From positions 1-64,000 of the forward strand of contig JAWZYU010000689.1 in assembly GCA_038380435.1 (NCBI GenBank): a stretch of DNA of 64,000 bases. The letters run 5' to 3'. Each line of letters starts with the position of its first letter. Within the stretch, counting starts at the first letter, position 1. Positions 63,627-64,000 of the stretch are shown here, one piece after another. The notes below the pieces were generated by a model. It made no database searches and was not told the DNA's origin. It saw only the letters and a list, made by a program, of their open reading frames with translations. The stretch is from Ryuthela nishihirai. Taxonomy: Eukaryota; Arthropoda; Arachnida; Araneae; Heptathelidae. A program made the position numbers and the translations under genes.

Positions 63627-63740
63627 TGTGTCCACCATGATCATTATCTTTACCCTTGTGTCCATCATGGTCATTACCTTTGTCTTCTACTTTATTGCCT
63701 TTTCCTTTATCGTCATGATCTTTCTTGCCGTTTTCACCGC
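63627..63740 (-). CDS. family B exon B19 (gamma, donor intact)
   Basis: 114 nt with H10D, D2E, G17V, Q27H, S29G, Q37H. Unlike B5, B9 and B12, its donor is a normal GTAAGT, so the donor loss happened within the gamma lineage. It is the most upstream exon visible; the gene's 5' end, promoter and any signal-peptide exon lie beyond the window. Confidence 0.75.
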
Positions 63741-64000
63741 CTAAAAATTAGGTACTCATAAAAATCTGCACTAATAGCTAAGAATGAGAACATTTACAGC
63801 GATCTACTTATCATAAATGAAATAAACTTAAACAAACACCAATGTCTCTAACAAAGGCAAATTGTACACAACCTCTATCCCTCTTATGATCAGAAAAGAA
63901 GTAAACACAGTCATCAAACACATTCGAAAAAATCGCTTCTTCCATTCTTTGATACAAGGACATTTATTCCATCTTTTACGTTAGCTTCACGCATTTAATA

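Larger units (their letters stand above)
27099..64000 (-). repeat. family B tandem array of exon-bearing monomers (period 1,986-1,996 bp), continuing past the window
   Basis: Nineteen exon positions recur at 27,884, 29,891, 31,885, 33,881, 35,869, 37,860, 39,851, 41,844, 43,832, 45,824, 47,817, 49,803, 51,789, 53,782, 55,774, 57,767, 59,759, 61,752 and 63,740 (acceptor-side exon base). The landmark TACCTGAATAAATCCTTTAA or its variants marks each monomer. Copies differ by substitutions and small intron indels. Three monomer types are distinguishable: alpha (GTATGT donor), beta (exon starts GA on the - strand and contains a Cys codon) and gamma (Asp at repeat position 10). Intron between exons is about 1,872-1,882 nt and has no recognisable gene. 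Confidence 0.95.

Noticed and set aside
27099..64000. Array as a CRISPR or a simple non-coding satellite
   Set aside because: Period near 2 kb with variable long spacers is not CRISPR. Conserved open exon with splice signals and type-specific amino-acid changes argues against a plain satellite.

Overview
This is eukaryotic nuclear DNA: AT-rich (most introns look like about a quarter G+C), gene-poor, full of decayed transposable elements, and with short coding exons bounded by AG/GT splice signals. The mix of elements points to an arthropod; a chelicerate or a roach/termite relative would fit. These are a Jockey-like LINE with RNase H, an RTE-like LINE, LINE ORF1 proteins with a PHD-like finger and an FP-type domain, a BED-finger hAT transposon, a DUF4817 fragment and a multicopy orphan family. 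The taxon is inferred from family distribution, not read from a marker gene. No tRNA or rRNA gene with intact structure was found.

Left third (1-18,000): a transposon graveyard. From left to right it holds: a possible short GC-ended DNA element (1809-2039); a DUF4817 HTH remnant joined to a dead Jockey-like LINE (3534-6180, RT then RNase H then Cys/His tail); a broken copy of a multicopy arthropod orphan family (6716-8740) split by a tRNA-derived SINE; a pair of tRNA-like elements in opposite orientation; a LINE ORF1 relic on + (11,037-12,130); a 5'-truncated RTE-like LINE on - (12,845-15,235); and a second ORF1 relic on - (16,632-17,739).

Middle (18,100-27,100): a degenerating repeat family (family A) whose units each carry one short Gly/His/Ser/Asp-coding exon on the - strand (18,360-18,422; 20,084-20,158; 22,667-22,747, the last with a stop). 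Family A is scarred by three snap-back hairpins and by a complete 3,200-bp hAT element (22,942-26,141) with an 8-bp target duplication. The hAT itself carries a fragment of an RLE-type non-LTR retrotransposon. A GC-richer segment of unknown origin (26,419-27,098) separates family A from the main array.

Right part (27,100 to the window end): a tandem array with a period of about 1,990 bp. Each period holds one small - strand exon (114 nt between an AG acceptor and the usual GT donor) encoding a Gly/Asp/Asn/His/Lys-rich, Cys-poor repeat with symmetric phase-1 boundaries. Eighteen consecutive copies (B2-B19) are open and free of indels, and one edge copy (B1) is broken. Three monomer types (alpha, beta, gamma) form a higher-order repeat of about 5.97 kb, with evident monomer and dimer duplications and in-exon recombinants. 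The simplest reading is one very large gene on the - strand, its 5' end beyond 64,000, that makes a long low-complexity repeat protein and grows or shrinks by unequal exchange of exon-plus-intron units. Family A exons may be older, decaying 3' relatives of the same gene. This exon array is the most unusual object in the window.
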